Assembly: GCA_027459785.1 (NCBI GenBank)
Contig: DAIDGU010000045.1
Coordinates: 62,001 to 126,000, forward strand
Reading direction: 5' to 3'
Origin: Ktedonobacteria bacterium
GTDB taxonomy: Bacteria; Chloroflexota; Ktedonobacteria; Ktedonobacterales; JACDGC01
Length of the DNA: 64,000 nucleotides
Shown: one piece after another, positions 1-7,549 of the stretch
Numbering within the stretch: position 1 is the first letter of the stretch
How the letters are laid out: each line of letters opens with the position of its first letter
Notes under the pieces: generated by a model
What the model was told of the DNA's origin: nothing
What the model saw: the letters and a program-made list of their open reading frames with translations, nothing else
Database searches by the model: none
Made by a program: the position numbers and the translations under genes

Positions 1-2
1 TC

Positions 3-956
3 CTGCGCCAGGGCGTGCGCGGCATCAGCGATCTCATCACCATCCCCGGCCTGATCAATCTGGATTTCGCCGATGTGCGCTCGGTGATCGCGGACGCGGG
101 AACGGCGCTGATGGCCATCGGCGAGGCGGCGGGCGACCGCCGCGCGCAAGAAGCGACGCAGCGCGCCGTCGAAAGTCCCCTGCTGGAACGCGACATTCGG
201 GGGGCGCGGCGCATCCTGTTAAATATTACCGGCGGCACGGATCTGACGCTGATGGAGGTCGCGGAGACGGCTTCGCTGGTACAATCCCTGGCCCACCCAG
301 AGGCAGCGATCATCTTCGGCACTGTGCAGGACGACCATTTGACCGGCAGCATGCGCGTGACGCTCATCGCCACAAACTTCGCGCCGGCTATACCACACCA
401 GATCGTGGCCGGCGCAGTCACGCGCCCGCTGTTGCCTGATGCCGACGCGCACGTCCTGACGCCGGAAATGTTGCTAGGCGACGCCTGGCCGCTGCCCAAC
501 GGACGCGCCATCAGCGAGACGCCCACGGCGGCGCTGCCCGCGCTGCCCCTGCGCACGGCGACAGCCGGCCCGCCCGCCCTGCCGCCCGCTCGCGCCTACG
601 CGAGCGGCATCTATCCCTCGGCTAGCATGTATGGCAAACAGGAAGATTCGCTCGATGAAGAAACGGTTTCACAGTCTGTAGGGGCGCACCCTCGTGGTCG
701 CCCTGGTCCCGACAATGAAACGGTTTCACAGTCTGTAGGGGCAATGCCTTGTGCTTGCCCTGCCCCTCCAGGTGGTCGCCCTGGTTCTGCCGATGAAATG
801 CTTTCGGGTGAGCAGGATGATAGGACCGATGCCTCACCAGTGGCGAGCCGTTCCGCCGCGCTGACTCAGCCCCGCGAGCAGTTGCCCCCCGACCATGCCA
901 GCAGCGGAGCGCCCGCGCGCCCGTCGCTTGACATTCCCCCCTTTTTGCGCGCATAA
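3..956 (+). CDS. ftsZ: Cell division protein FtsZ, C-terminal part (5' end outside window)
   Basis: The reading frame is open from base 3, so the window begins inside the gene; 317 residues are present. The first visible residues (LRQGVRGISDLI, then PGLINLDFADV) are the FtsZ segment at the start of the C-terminal GTPase-activating domain, followed by the IIFGTVQDD and VTLIATNF strands. FtsZ is the tubulin-like GTPase that forms the cytokinetic ring. After about residue 150 a long Ala/Pro-rich linker begins, and the protein ends in DIPPFLRA, the conserved tail peptide that binds FtsA/ZipA/SepF-type partners. The linker is unusual: two in-frame copies of a 57-nt unit (start ETVSQSVGA) look like intergenic-type repeat DNA captured into the gene. 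The family assignment is secure. The full-length start cannot be seen. Confidence 0.95.
   Translation: MRQGVRGISDLITIPGLINLDFADVRSVIADAGTALMAIGEAAGDRRAQEATQRAVESPLLERDIRGARRILLNITGGTDLTLMEVAETASLVQSLAHPEAAIIFGTVQDDHLTGSMRVTLIATNFAPAIPHQIVAGAVTRPLLPDADAHVLTPEMLLGDAWPLPNGRAISETPTAALPALPLRTATAGPPALPPARAYASGIYPSASMYGKQEDSLDEETVSQSVGAHPRGRPGPDNETVSQSVGAMPCACPAPPGGRPGSADEMLSGEQDDRTDASPVASRSAALTQPREQLPPDHASSGAPARPSLDIPPFLRA
660..742 (+). repeat. In-frame tandem repeat in the FtsZ linker
   Basis: A 26-bp word beginning GAAACGGTTTCACAG and ending GTAGGGGC occurs at 660-685 and again at 717-742, exactly 57 bp apart, so the reading frame is kept. Each copy is followed by GC-rich sequence of the type gtggtcgccctgg, which resembles short dispersed repeats of intergenic regions. 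The repeat lies only in the disordered linker, where insertions would be tolerated. Confidence 0.85.
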
Positions 957-972
957 TCCCCCAATAGTACTA

Positions 973-1003
973 GATGCTCCTCACAAGGAGGAGTGGGGGC
1001 ATC
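973..1003 (+). promoter_or_regulatory. Hairpin carrying an ACAAGGA motif upstream of csrA
   Basis: GATGC (973-977) pairs with GCATC (999-1003), and TCCTC (978-982) with GAGGA (988-992). The loop side holds ACAAGGA (983-989), which matches the ACA-R-GGA core of CsrA/RsmA binding sites. It lies 17 nt after ftsZ and about 125 nt before csrA, so it could be an ftsZ 3' structure or a CsrA site in a read-through transcript. The pairing is seen; the role is inferred. Confidence 0.35.
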
Positions 1004-1043
1004 CATTAGGTGCGCCGTGTACTATTGAGTGGTCGCAGTGCGT

Positions 1044-1049
1044 TATAAT
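1044..1049 (+). promoter_or_regulatory. Candidate -10 box for csrA
   Basis: A perfect TATAAT lies 79 nt before the csrA start. No good -35 hexamer sits at 16-18 nt; the nearest, TTGAGT at 1025-1030, is only 13 nt away, so promoter strength is uncertain. Confidence 0.4.
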
Positions 1050-1127
1050 TTGTATAGCGCCTTCAACAAAGGCGTGACAAAGGGTAAGGAACATGGCGGA
1101 AGCAATCCGCCACGAGAGGAGCGGGGA

Positions 1128-1340
1128 ATGCTCGTATTACGCCGTAAGGCTGGCGAAGCCATCGTGCTCAATCAGGTCATCAAGATTCGCGTGTTGGGCG
1201 TGGAAGGTGATCGGGTTAAGTTGGGGATCGATGCCCCACCGGATGTTATCGTGGTCCGCGAGGAACTGATCGAGGAAAACAATAACACGCCGCGCCCGAA
1301 CATGCCACCCACGCAGCCGAATGCAACCTGGGAACCGTAA
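1128..1340 (+). CDS. csrA: Carbon storage regulator CsrA
   Basis: This 70-residue protein begins MLVLRRKAGEAIVL, the signature N-terminus of CsrA, with the central strand IKIRVLGVEGDRVKLGIDAP and the VVREEL segment typical of the dimeric RNA-binding fold. CsrA binds GGA motifs in mRNA leaders and alters translation or stability. The start at 1128 is chosen because AGGAG (1117-1121) is six bases upstream and the protein then matches the family length; the same frame is open upstream to 1029, but that extension has no family counterpart. A Pro/Asn-rich tail follows the core. The gene stands alone, with its own terminator downstream. No flagellar genes or FliW partner are in view, so its targets are unknown. 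Confidence 0.95.
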   Translation: MLVLRRKAGEAIVLNQVIKIRVLGVEGDRVKLGIDAPPDVIVVREELIEENNNTPRPNMPPTQPNATWEP

Positions 1341-1361
1341 GCTAGCCTGATCATGCAGGGA

Positions 1362-1420
1362 AGCGAATGTGTGTCAACAGAGCGTTGCCGCGCTCTTTGT
1401 CATCCATTCGCTCTTTTTTT
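1362..1420 (+). terminator. Rho-independent terminator of csrA
   Basis: AGCGAATG (1362-1369) pairs with CATTCGCT (1405-1412), an inner GAGCG/CGCTC stem extends the structure, and a run CTTTTTTT follows at 1413-1420. It begins 21 bases after the csrA stop. Confidence 0.85.
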
Positions 1421-1520
1421 ATGCGCGGCAGTTGCCACCACGCTAAACGATGTGGCTCCGCGCCGTCTCGCTGCGCGCAAAAGCTGTTGCATTGTTGCGC
1501 CGTGGCTAGCTCAGCAATTC

Positions 1521-2306
1521 TTATGCCGAACCGCCGAAGTTCGTCGTCAGCCACTCCACTGCGTCCGCCAGCATCGGCATGGTGATCTCGTGCGTGGCGT
1601 CATACACCCGCAGTTGCAGCCGCTCCGGCAGCGCGGCATAAGCGGGCTGGGCGGCGGCATAGAGGCGCTGTGAGCCACTGGCCGGCAACCGGTCGTCGTT
1701 GCGCCCGTGCTGCAACAGGACGGGGCGCGGGGCCAGCCGCGCGGCGTTCGCCGGCGCACCCATGTCGTGCGTTTCCACCCATTCCGCGTGGTCGGCGTCC
1801 ACCAGCGTCATGCCTGCCGCATGCTCCAAGGATTCAGGGCTGACGCCGCCGGCGATGGCGACGACGCCCGCCACCTGCGGATCGCGTTCCGTCGCCAGGA
1901 TCGATGTGATCCCGCCCAGCGAGAAGCCGCCCAGCACGATGCGCGCCGGATCGATGGTCGCGTCGGCGCGCAGTTCGCCCGCGATCAGCGCCAGGTCATC
2001 CGCGACGTGGCGCACGACCTCGATGAAGTAGTTGGCCGAAAAAGCCGTCATGAAGTTCGGTCCGGTGGGATCCAGCCGTTCGCCGTGACCCCAGGCATCC
2101 GGCAGGATCGTGATGAAGCCCAGGCCCGCCGCCACCTCGCCCACCTGTGCCAGATCATACTTATCCGCGCCATAGCCGTGCTGCATCACCAGGCAGGGCA
2201 ATGGGCCGTGCGCCCCCTGCGGCGCGGTGCGCAGCGCCGGAATCGTGCCACCAGCCAGCGTGATCGCCTGGGTCGCGCCCGCCTCGAAAGGCATGGGAAT
2301 CTGCAT
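1521..2306 (-). CDS. Alpha/beta-hydrolase (dienelactone hydrolase/esterase-like)
   Basis: A 261-residue soluble hydrolase. The nucleophile elbow is GFSLGG (GxSxG), preceded by the conserved HGYGADK and DAWGHGER loops near the N-terminus. A likely acid lies in the HGRNDDRLP segment and a likely catalytic His in ATHEITMP near the C-terminus, in the usual Ser-Asp-His order. Such enzymes hydrolyse esters or peptides of small substrates; the actual substrate cannot be predicted. The ATG at 2306 is preferred over a TTG one codon upstream because GAGG sits a suitable distance away. The gene follows ffh on the same strand with only 12 bases between the start and the ffh stop, so it is probably co-transcribed with ffh. 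Confidence 0.85.
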   Translation of the reverse strand: MQIPMPFEAGATQAITLAGGTIPALRTAPQGAHGPLPCLVMQHGYGADKYDLAQVGEVAAGLGFITILPDAWGHGERLDPTGPNFMTAFSANYFIEVVRHVADDLALIAGELRADATIDPARIVLGGFSLGGITSILATERDPQVAGVVAIAGGVSPESLEHAAGMTLVDADHAEWVETHDMGAPANAARLAPRPVLLQHGRNDDRLPASGSQRLYAAAQPAYAALPERLQLRVYDATHEITMPMLADAVEWLTTNFGGSA

Positions 2307-2318
2307 CAACTTTTTTCC

Positions 2319-3881
2319 TCAGCGCCCGCGATGATGTTTTTTAGCCGCTTTCTTATGCGCCTTGGTCGTGGTTGGGCGCGCGGTCGCGGAGCGCGCGCTG
2401 GCGGGGCGTGGCGCACTGGGCGCCGGGAGCGCCGGCATGGTGCCACCACCGGGCAAACCAGGCATGCCCCCCAAACCAGCGGGCAGACCACCCAGGCCAC
2501 CCGGCATGTCGCCGCCCATCTGCTTCATCATCTCGCGCATACGCCGGCCACCGCCGCCGCGCTGCACGGCCCCCATCTGCTTCATCATGCCCTGCATCTC
2601 GCGGAAGGACTTCAGCAGCTCGTTCACTTCCTGCACGTCGGTGCCGCTGCCCGCCGCGATGCGCCGCCGCCGGCTGCCGTTGATCAGCTTAGGATCGCGC
2701 CGCTCCTTGAGCGTCATCGACAGGATGATCGCTTCGATGCGTTTGAAGTTCTGTTCGTCGGCGATCTCGGCCTTGGCCTCCGGTGGCAACATCTTGTTCA
2801 GGCCGGGGATCATCTCCAGCATGTTCAGTAGCGGCCCCATCTTGCGGATTTGCCGCAGTTGTTGCAAGAAGTCTTCCAGATTGAACTGCGCTTTGAGCAG
2901 CTTTTCCTGCATCTTCTGGGCTTCGGCTTCGGTGATGTTCTCGCGCGCTTTGTCGATCAGCGTCAGCACGTCACCCATGCCCAGGATGCGCTGTGCCAGG
3001 CGGTCGGCATAAAAGGGTTCGAGCGCGTCGGTCTTTTCGCCCACGCCCATGAACTTGATCGGCACGTCGGTCATCGAGCGAATCGAGAGGGCCGCGCCGC
3101 CGCGCGCGTCGCCGTCCATCTTGGTCATGATCAAACCGGTCAGCGCCACCGTCTCGTGGAAGGCTTGCGCCACGCGCACGGCGTCCTGGCCGGTCATCGC
3201 GTCCACCACCAGCAAGGTTTCTTGTGGCTGCACGCGCTGCTGAATGACCTGGATCTCGCGCATCAGGTCTTCATCGACGTGCAGGCGACCGGCGGTGTCG
3301 ATGATGACAACGGTGGCGGCTTGCTCTTTGGCCCAGGCCAGCGAGCGCAGGGCGATATCGACGGGTTTGTTGCCGGCGGGTTCGGCATAAACGGGGATGT
3401 CGAGTTGCTTGCCTAATTGCTGCAACTGCGTCACGGCTGCCGGACGTTGCATGTCGCACGCGACCAGGGCGGGCCGCTGATGGCCCTCTTTGCGCAGCCG
3501 CAAGGCCAGCTTCGCCACCGTCGTCGTTTTGCCCGAACCTTGCAGGCCGACGAGCATGATCACCGTCGGCGGCGCGCCGGCATACGCGATCTTGGGCTGG
3601 CCAGCATCCGCCCCGCCCAGCATCTCCACCAGTTCGTCATAGACGATGGAGATGATCTGTTGCGCCGGGTTCAGCCCCTTGAGGACGTCTGCGCCCAGCG
3701 CTTTTTCCTGAATATTATTAGTGAATTGCTTGACCAGTTTGAAATTGACATCGGCTTCCAGCAGGGCCTGGCGCACCTCGCGCGTGACCTCTTTCAGGTC
3801 GGCTTCCGTCACCGAACCATGCCCGCGCAACCGCGCGAAGATGGTATCCAGCCGGTTACTCAAGCTCTCGAACATTGCCAT
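2319..3881 (-). CDS. ffh: Signal recognition particle protein Ffh
   Basis: A 520-residue SRP54-type GTPase that binds 4.5S RNA and signal sequences and delivers ribosomes to FtsY. The N domain starts MAMFESLSNRLDTIF; the G domain shows GLQGSGKTT (P-loop), DTAGR and TKMDGDARGG; the M domain contains GSRRRRIAAGSG and Met-rich helices. The C-terminus is extended by a Gly/Met/Pro-rich stretch with repeated GGLP-like units and a basic KKAAKKHHRGR tail, longer than in E. coli (about 450 residues). The start at 3881 begins the conserved N domain and has GAGGA eight bases upstream; an upstream in-frame extension to 3929 lacks family similarity. Probably transcribed together with the downstream esterase. 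Confidence 0.97.
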   Translation of the reverse strand: MAMFESLSNRLDTIFARLRGHGSVTEADLKEVTREVRQALLEADVNFKLVKQFTNNIQEKALGADVLKGLNPAQQIISIVYDELVEMLGGADAGQPKIAYAGAPPTVIMLVGLQGSGKTTTVAKLALRLRKEGHQRPALVACDMQRPAAVTQLQQLGKQLDIPVYAEPAGNKPVDIALRSLAWAKEQAATVVIIDTAGRLHVDEDLMREIQVIQQRVQPQETLLVVDAMTGQDAVRVAQAFHETVALTGLIMTKMDGDARGGAALSIRSMTDVPIKFMGVGEKTDALEPFYADRLAQRILGMGDVLTLIDKARENITEAEAQKMQEKLLKAQFNLEDFLQQLRQIRKMGPLLNMLEMIPGLNKMLPPEAKAEIADEQNFKRIEAIILSMTLKERRDPKLINGSRRRRIAAGSGTDVQEVNELLKSFREMQGMMKQMGAVQRGGGGRRMREMMKQMGGDMPGGLGGLPAGLGGMPGLPGGGTMPALPAPSAPRPASARSATARPTTTKAHKKAAKKHHRGR

Positions 3882-3996
3882 AGATAAATCCTCGATACTC
3901 CTTGCTCTTCTCACCAATGAGTATATCACGTTGCGCGGGCGCGCGAATAGGGGTGGCCCCGACCGGGTGGGGCCATTGCCTGGTCCTTGGTCGCCG

Positions 3997-6450
3997 CTAC
4001 AGGTGATCGCCGGTTTGGATCGCCTGGTCGCCAGCGGAGGGCGTCAGTTTTCCCGGCCACCAATTGGCGCGGCCCAGCAGCACCACGATCCCCGGCACCA
4101 GCAGCCCGCGCACCACGAAGGTATCCAGCAGCACGCCGAGGGCGACGGCGAAACCGAAGTCCGAGAGGGTGCGCAGGGGCAGGGTCGTCAGCACCAGGAA
4201 GGTGCCGGCAAGGATCAGGCCGGCGGAGGTGATGACGCCGCCGGTGCGGCTGAGCGCCACGCGCGTCCCATCTGCCAGCCCGCGCCGCGCCGCTTCTTCG
4301 CGCACCCGCGCCATCAGGAAGATCGTGTAATCCGCTCCCAGCGCCACCAGGAAGATAAAGGTATAAAGGGGCGTGGCGTAGGAGATGCCGGTTTCGCCTT
4401 GCAGGTGCGTGAAAACGAGCGAAGACGCCCCAAGCGCGGCGAAAAAGTTCAGCGTCACCGCGCCCAGCAGGTAGAGCGGCGCGACCAAACTGCGCAGCAG
4501 CAGCGCCAGGATGATCCCGACCAGCACCAGTACCAGCGGGACGATCAGGTACGTGTCGCGCTGGTTGGCGGCGCGCGTATCCGCCAGTTGCGGCGTCACG
4601 CCTGCCAGTTGCACGGTCGCGGTAGTCGGACCCAAACCTGCCTGGGTCGCCGCCTGGATCGCCGTCGCCCGCAAGGGGGCCATCGCATCCAGCGCGGCGG
4701 CGCTATAGGGGTCGGTATTCAGCGTGACGGTGAGGATCACGGTCGCGTTGTCGTTCGAGATGGCGGCGACCGTCGCGGCATACAGGCCGATCACCTGTGG
4801 ATTGATCGAGCTGCCCGGCGGGCCAGCCGTGCCGCCGGTGGCCGACACCTGGCCAGCGCGAATGGCTTGTTTGAGGGCGTCGGGCAGTTGCGCGAAGTCT
4901 TGCTGCAAGACCGCGGGCGTGATCGCGGGCGGCTGACCGTCCGGGCGCGTCGGCCCCGTCACCTGGGCCACCTGGGCGACGTTGGCGACAGCCTGGTCGA
5001 TCTGGTCGATGGCGACGAGTTGCTGATAGGCATTGCCGCCATCACGCAGATGAATGACGACATCGAGGGGCGCGAGCGTTCCCGGCGCGAAGTGCTGCGC
5101 CAGCAGGTGATAGCCCTCTGTCGCCGGCGTGGCGTCGCGCAGGTCGCTCAGCGAATTGAAGTCCGCCCCGATGCCGATATTGCCCAGGGCCAGCGCGCCC
5201 AGTAGTACCAGGCTGCCCGCGACGGCGACGATGGGATGGCCCGTGACGAAGCCCGCGATGCGCCCCCAAAAGCCGCGCCCCTGCCGCGCCTCCGCACGGG
5301 CGAGCGCCTCGGCTGATTGTACATGGGGGATGAAAGGCCAGAAGGCCGCGCGCCCCACCAGGCTGAGGAGCGCCGGCACCAGCGTCAACCCGGCCAGCAA
5401 CATCACCGCGACGGCCAGCGCCAGCACCAGGCCCAACGCGCTATACAGGCCCAGCGTCGCCAGCACCAGCGTCAGCAGGCCCAGGATGACGGTCCCCGCG
5501 CTGGAGGTGATCGCCTCGCCCACGCCATGCATCGTGGCGCGCAACGCCGTGGCGAAGTCCGCCGTCGCCTGCAACTCCTCGCGTAACCGGGCGACGATGA
5601 AGATGGTATAATCCGTTCCCGCGCCAAAGAGCAGCACTTCCATGATCGCGGTGGATTGCTGGCCGACGGGGAACAGGCGGGCCTGTGCCACGTACCCCAG
5701 CAGCCTGTTGATGATCGCCAGCGCCCAGCCGACTCCTACCAGCGGCAACGCCGCCAGCAAGGGCGAGCGATAGATCACCAGCAGCAGCACCAACACCAGC
5801 AAGACGGTCGTCAGCAAGAGCTTGATGTCCGTGCTGGCGAAGATATCGACGAGATCGGCCAGGATGCCCGCCGGCCCCGTCACGCGCACCTGCAAGGTTG
5901 GCCCCGCGAAGGTATCCGTGTACGCGCGCATCTGCTGGATCGCCTTCTGGATGCTGAGCGAGTCGCTCGACGAGATATTCAGCGCCGCGATGATCGTCTC
6001 TGTCGTGCCATCCGCTGCGACGAGCTGGCGGCGGGCCTGGGGTAACGATGCCAGCGCCACGACGGGACCGATGCCGATGGGCCGCGCCTGGGGATAGGTG
6101 AAGCCGGCGCAGGCGTGCGTTGCCGCGCGTTGCTGGTCGGAGAGCAGCCAACATGCGATCTGGTTCGCCGCCGTCTGGTCTGCGCTGGTCAGCCCAGCGG
6201 GATCGCTCAGGACGATGATCGCCGGGATGCCGGTATTGTTCGGGAATGCGCGATTCAGCAGATTCTGCGCCTGCACGGATTCAGGATTTCCGATGGAGGT
6301 TGTCGCCTTGTTGTCATAGAGGTTCGCCAGCTTGGGCGCGGTGGCGCTCAAGACGCCGGCTACGGCCAACCACAGCGCCAGCGTCACCCAGCGCCCGACC
6401 TTGCCCGTGGCGCGGTCTGTCAGCCAGGCAAGGGGATTATGATCGCGCAT
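3997..6450 (-). CDS. MMPL-family RND-type membrane exporter
   Basis: This 817-residue protein has the two-fold repeated architecture of MMPL/RND transporters: one N-terminal membrane span (near WVTLALWLAVAG), a large extracytoplasmic domain, five spans, then the same again. The pattern GADYTIF(I/L)xARxREE occurs in both halves (TDYTIFIVARLREE and ADYTIFLMARVREE), a hallmark of the family. Such proteins export lipids, siderophores or drugs using the proton gradient. The start at 6450 (MRDHNPLAW) has AGGAG nine bases upstream; the frame is open much further upstream, but that part overlaps the tetR gene antisense to its own frame and is not family-like. It lies 23 bases after tetR, so the two form an operon and TetR is the likely repressor. 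The substrate is unknown. Confidence 0.92.
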   Translation of the reverse strand: MRDHNPLAWLTDRATGKVGRWVTLALWLAVAGVLSATAPKLANLYDNKATTSIGNPESVQAQNLLNRAFPNNTGIPAIIVLSDPAGLTSADQTAANQIACWLLSDQQRAATHACAGFTYPQARPIGIGPVVALASLPQARRQLVAADGTTETIIAALNISSSDSLSIQKAIQQMRAYTDTFAGPTLQVRVTGPAGILADLVDIFASTDIKLLLTTVLLVLVLLLVIYRSPLLAALPLVGVGWALAIINRLLGYVAQARLFPVGQQSTAIMEVLLFGAGTDYTIFIVARLREELQATADFATALRATMHGVGEAITSSAGTVILGLLTLVLATLGLYSALGLVLALAVAVMLLAGLTLVPALLSLVGRAAFWPFIPHVQSAEALARAEARQGRGFWGRIAGFVTGHPIVAVAGSLVLLGALALGNIGIGADFNSLSDLRDATPATEGYHLLAQHFAPGTLAPLDVVIHLRDGGNAYQQLVAIDQIDQAVANVAQVAQVTGPTRPDGQPPAITPAVLQQDFAQLPDALKQAIRAGQVSATGGTAGPPGSSINPQVIGLYAATVAAISNDNATVILTVTLNTDPYSAAALDAMAPLRATAIQAATQAGLGPTTATVQLAGVTPQLADTRAANQRDTYLIVPLVLVLVGIILALLLRSLVAPLYLLGAVTLNFFAALGASSLVFTHLQGETGISYATPLYTFIFLVALGADYTIFLMARVREEAARRGLADGTRVALSRTGGVITSAGLILAGTFLVLTTLPLRTLSDFGFAVALGVLLDTFVVRGLLVPGIVVLLGRANWWPGKLTPSAGDQAIQTGDHL

Positions 6451-6473
6451 GCTAACACTACTCCTGTTACGTA

Positions 6474-7094
6474 CTAGGATGGGATACGCCAGCCAACGAA
6501 GGCGGCGGGATCGGTGCCGCGCGTGCCGGCCAGGAAAAAGTCGATAATGGCACCATTTGCTGCCGGTGCGGGCAGGGTATTGTCGCCGCGATGATAGATG
6601 CCGCTGACGCCGTCCACCACGCCCCAAAAAAGTTGCGTCAGCACCAGCGGATCGATGCCAGTGGGCAGCTCGCCGCGCGCCTGGGCCGCGTGCATCAGGT
6701 TGGCGACAGGCGCGATGAGCATAACGCTGATCGTCTGGGCCACCTGACGGCGGTGATCGGGGGGCATGTGCAGCAGCGCGTCGCGCTGCATCGCTTGATA
6801 TTCGCCTGCCGCGTCGGACCACAGTAGCACGGCGATCCCGTGGAGCTGGTCGCGCAGGGTCGTGCCAGTGGTGATCGCCTGCTGGATACCCGCACCGAGA
6901 TCTGCCAGCCAGCGTTGCACCACCGCCAGATAGAGTTCCTCTTTGCTGCCGAAATGATGATAGAGCGAGGGCTGTGTCACGCCGGCGGCGACGCAGATGG
7001 CGCGTGTCGAGACGGCGGCGAAGCCGAACGCCATGAATAGCCGTTCCGCCTCCACCAGCAATCGGTCGCGTGACGCTTGCTCTTCCGGTGGCAT
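6474..7094 (-). CDS. TetR-family transcriptional regulator
   Basis: A 206-residue one-component regulator. The N-terminal helix-turn-helix reads FGFAAVSTRAICVAAGVTQPSLYHHFGSKEELY in family style (quoted segments: STRAICVAAGVTQ, SLYHHFGSKEEL). The remaining helices form the ligand-binding and dimerisation domain. The start at 7094 (MPPEEQASRD) has a G-rich Shine-Dalgarno and places the HTH at the usual 20-60 residues; an open frame to 7250 would add a Pro-rich stretch without family support. It is the first gene of an operon with the MMPL exporter and probably senses that pump's substrate. A perfect inverted repeat lies 17 bases upstream and probably mediates autoregulation. Confidence 0.93.
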   Translation of the reverse strand: MPPEEQASRDRLLVEAERLFMAFGFAAVSTRAICVAAGVTQPSLYHHFGSKEELYLAVVQRWLADLGAGIQQAITTGTTLRDQLHGIAVLLWSDAAGEYQAMQRDALLHMPPDHRRQVAQTISVMLIAPVANLMHAAQARGELPTGIDPLVLTQLFWGVVDGVSGIYHRGDNTLPAPAANGAIIDFFLAGTRGTDPAAFVGWRIPS

Positions 7095-7110
7095 CTCTGC
7101 ATCCCCCTGT

Positions 7111-7132
7111 CTATATCTATCACTTGATATAG
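7111..7132. promoter_or_regulatory. Candidate TetR operator
   Basis: CTATATC (7111-7117) and GATATAG (7126-7132) form a perfect 7-bp inverted repeat with an 8-bp spacer, directly upstream of the tetR start and AT-rich against a GC-rich background. Size, symmetry and position fit a TetR-dimer operator. This is an inference from position. Confidence 0.6.
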
Positions 7133-7549
7133 TAGTGCGGCGGATCAAGGGGGGGTAGGGAGGTGCAAGACGTGCGGCGACGCGCTCCGCGCCAGAGGTG
7201 GTCAGCAAAAGCACCCCAAATGGTCCCAAAATTGCGGGAAGCAGGGGCAATTATTCCAGCGGTCGCCAGCGACCGTGGTCAATCTCGAAGAGGCGCCCTG
7301 CTGTGCCAAGCTGTGTTGCGCGCCGCCCATTGGTGGTCGTCTGTGAACAACTCCCAATCCCAATCCTGCTGCCCTCTAGCAAGCCATGCAAGGGGTGGCG
7401 CTGGCTAGTGTTCAATCGCTACGATGTGGCATACTACAATAGAGAATCTACCACGAGAATCTACCACGACAAGCGCTGCACCGCTGCAACAGGTCAGCTA
7501 CTGGCGGTGGTCGTGCTGAGCAGAGCATGGAAGTGATGAGGAGCAGGTG
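7133..7549. other. Intergenic region with a 13-bp tandem repeat
   Basis: About 415 bases separate the divergent tetR and histidine kinase genes. Open frames here have no ribosome-binding site or recognisable sequence. The only structure seen is a perfect head-to-tail repeat of GAGAATCTACCAC at 7442-7454 and 7455-7467, about 85 bases before the kinase start, with a weak -10-like TACAAT just upstream. It could be a binding site for an activator of the kinase operon. Confidence 0.5.

Noticed and set aside
3721..5205. 494-codon plus-strand frame opposite ffh and the MMPL gene
   Set aside because: Low-complexity Arg/Gly/Gln-rich translation antisense to two secure genes.
7163..7536. Two overlapping plus-strand frames in the tetR/kinase gap
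   Set aside because: No ribosome-binding site, no family similarity, and composition unlike neighbouring proteins.
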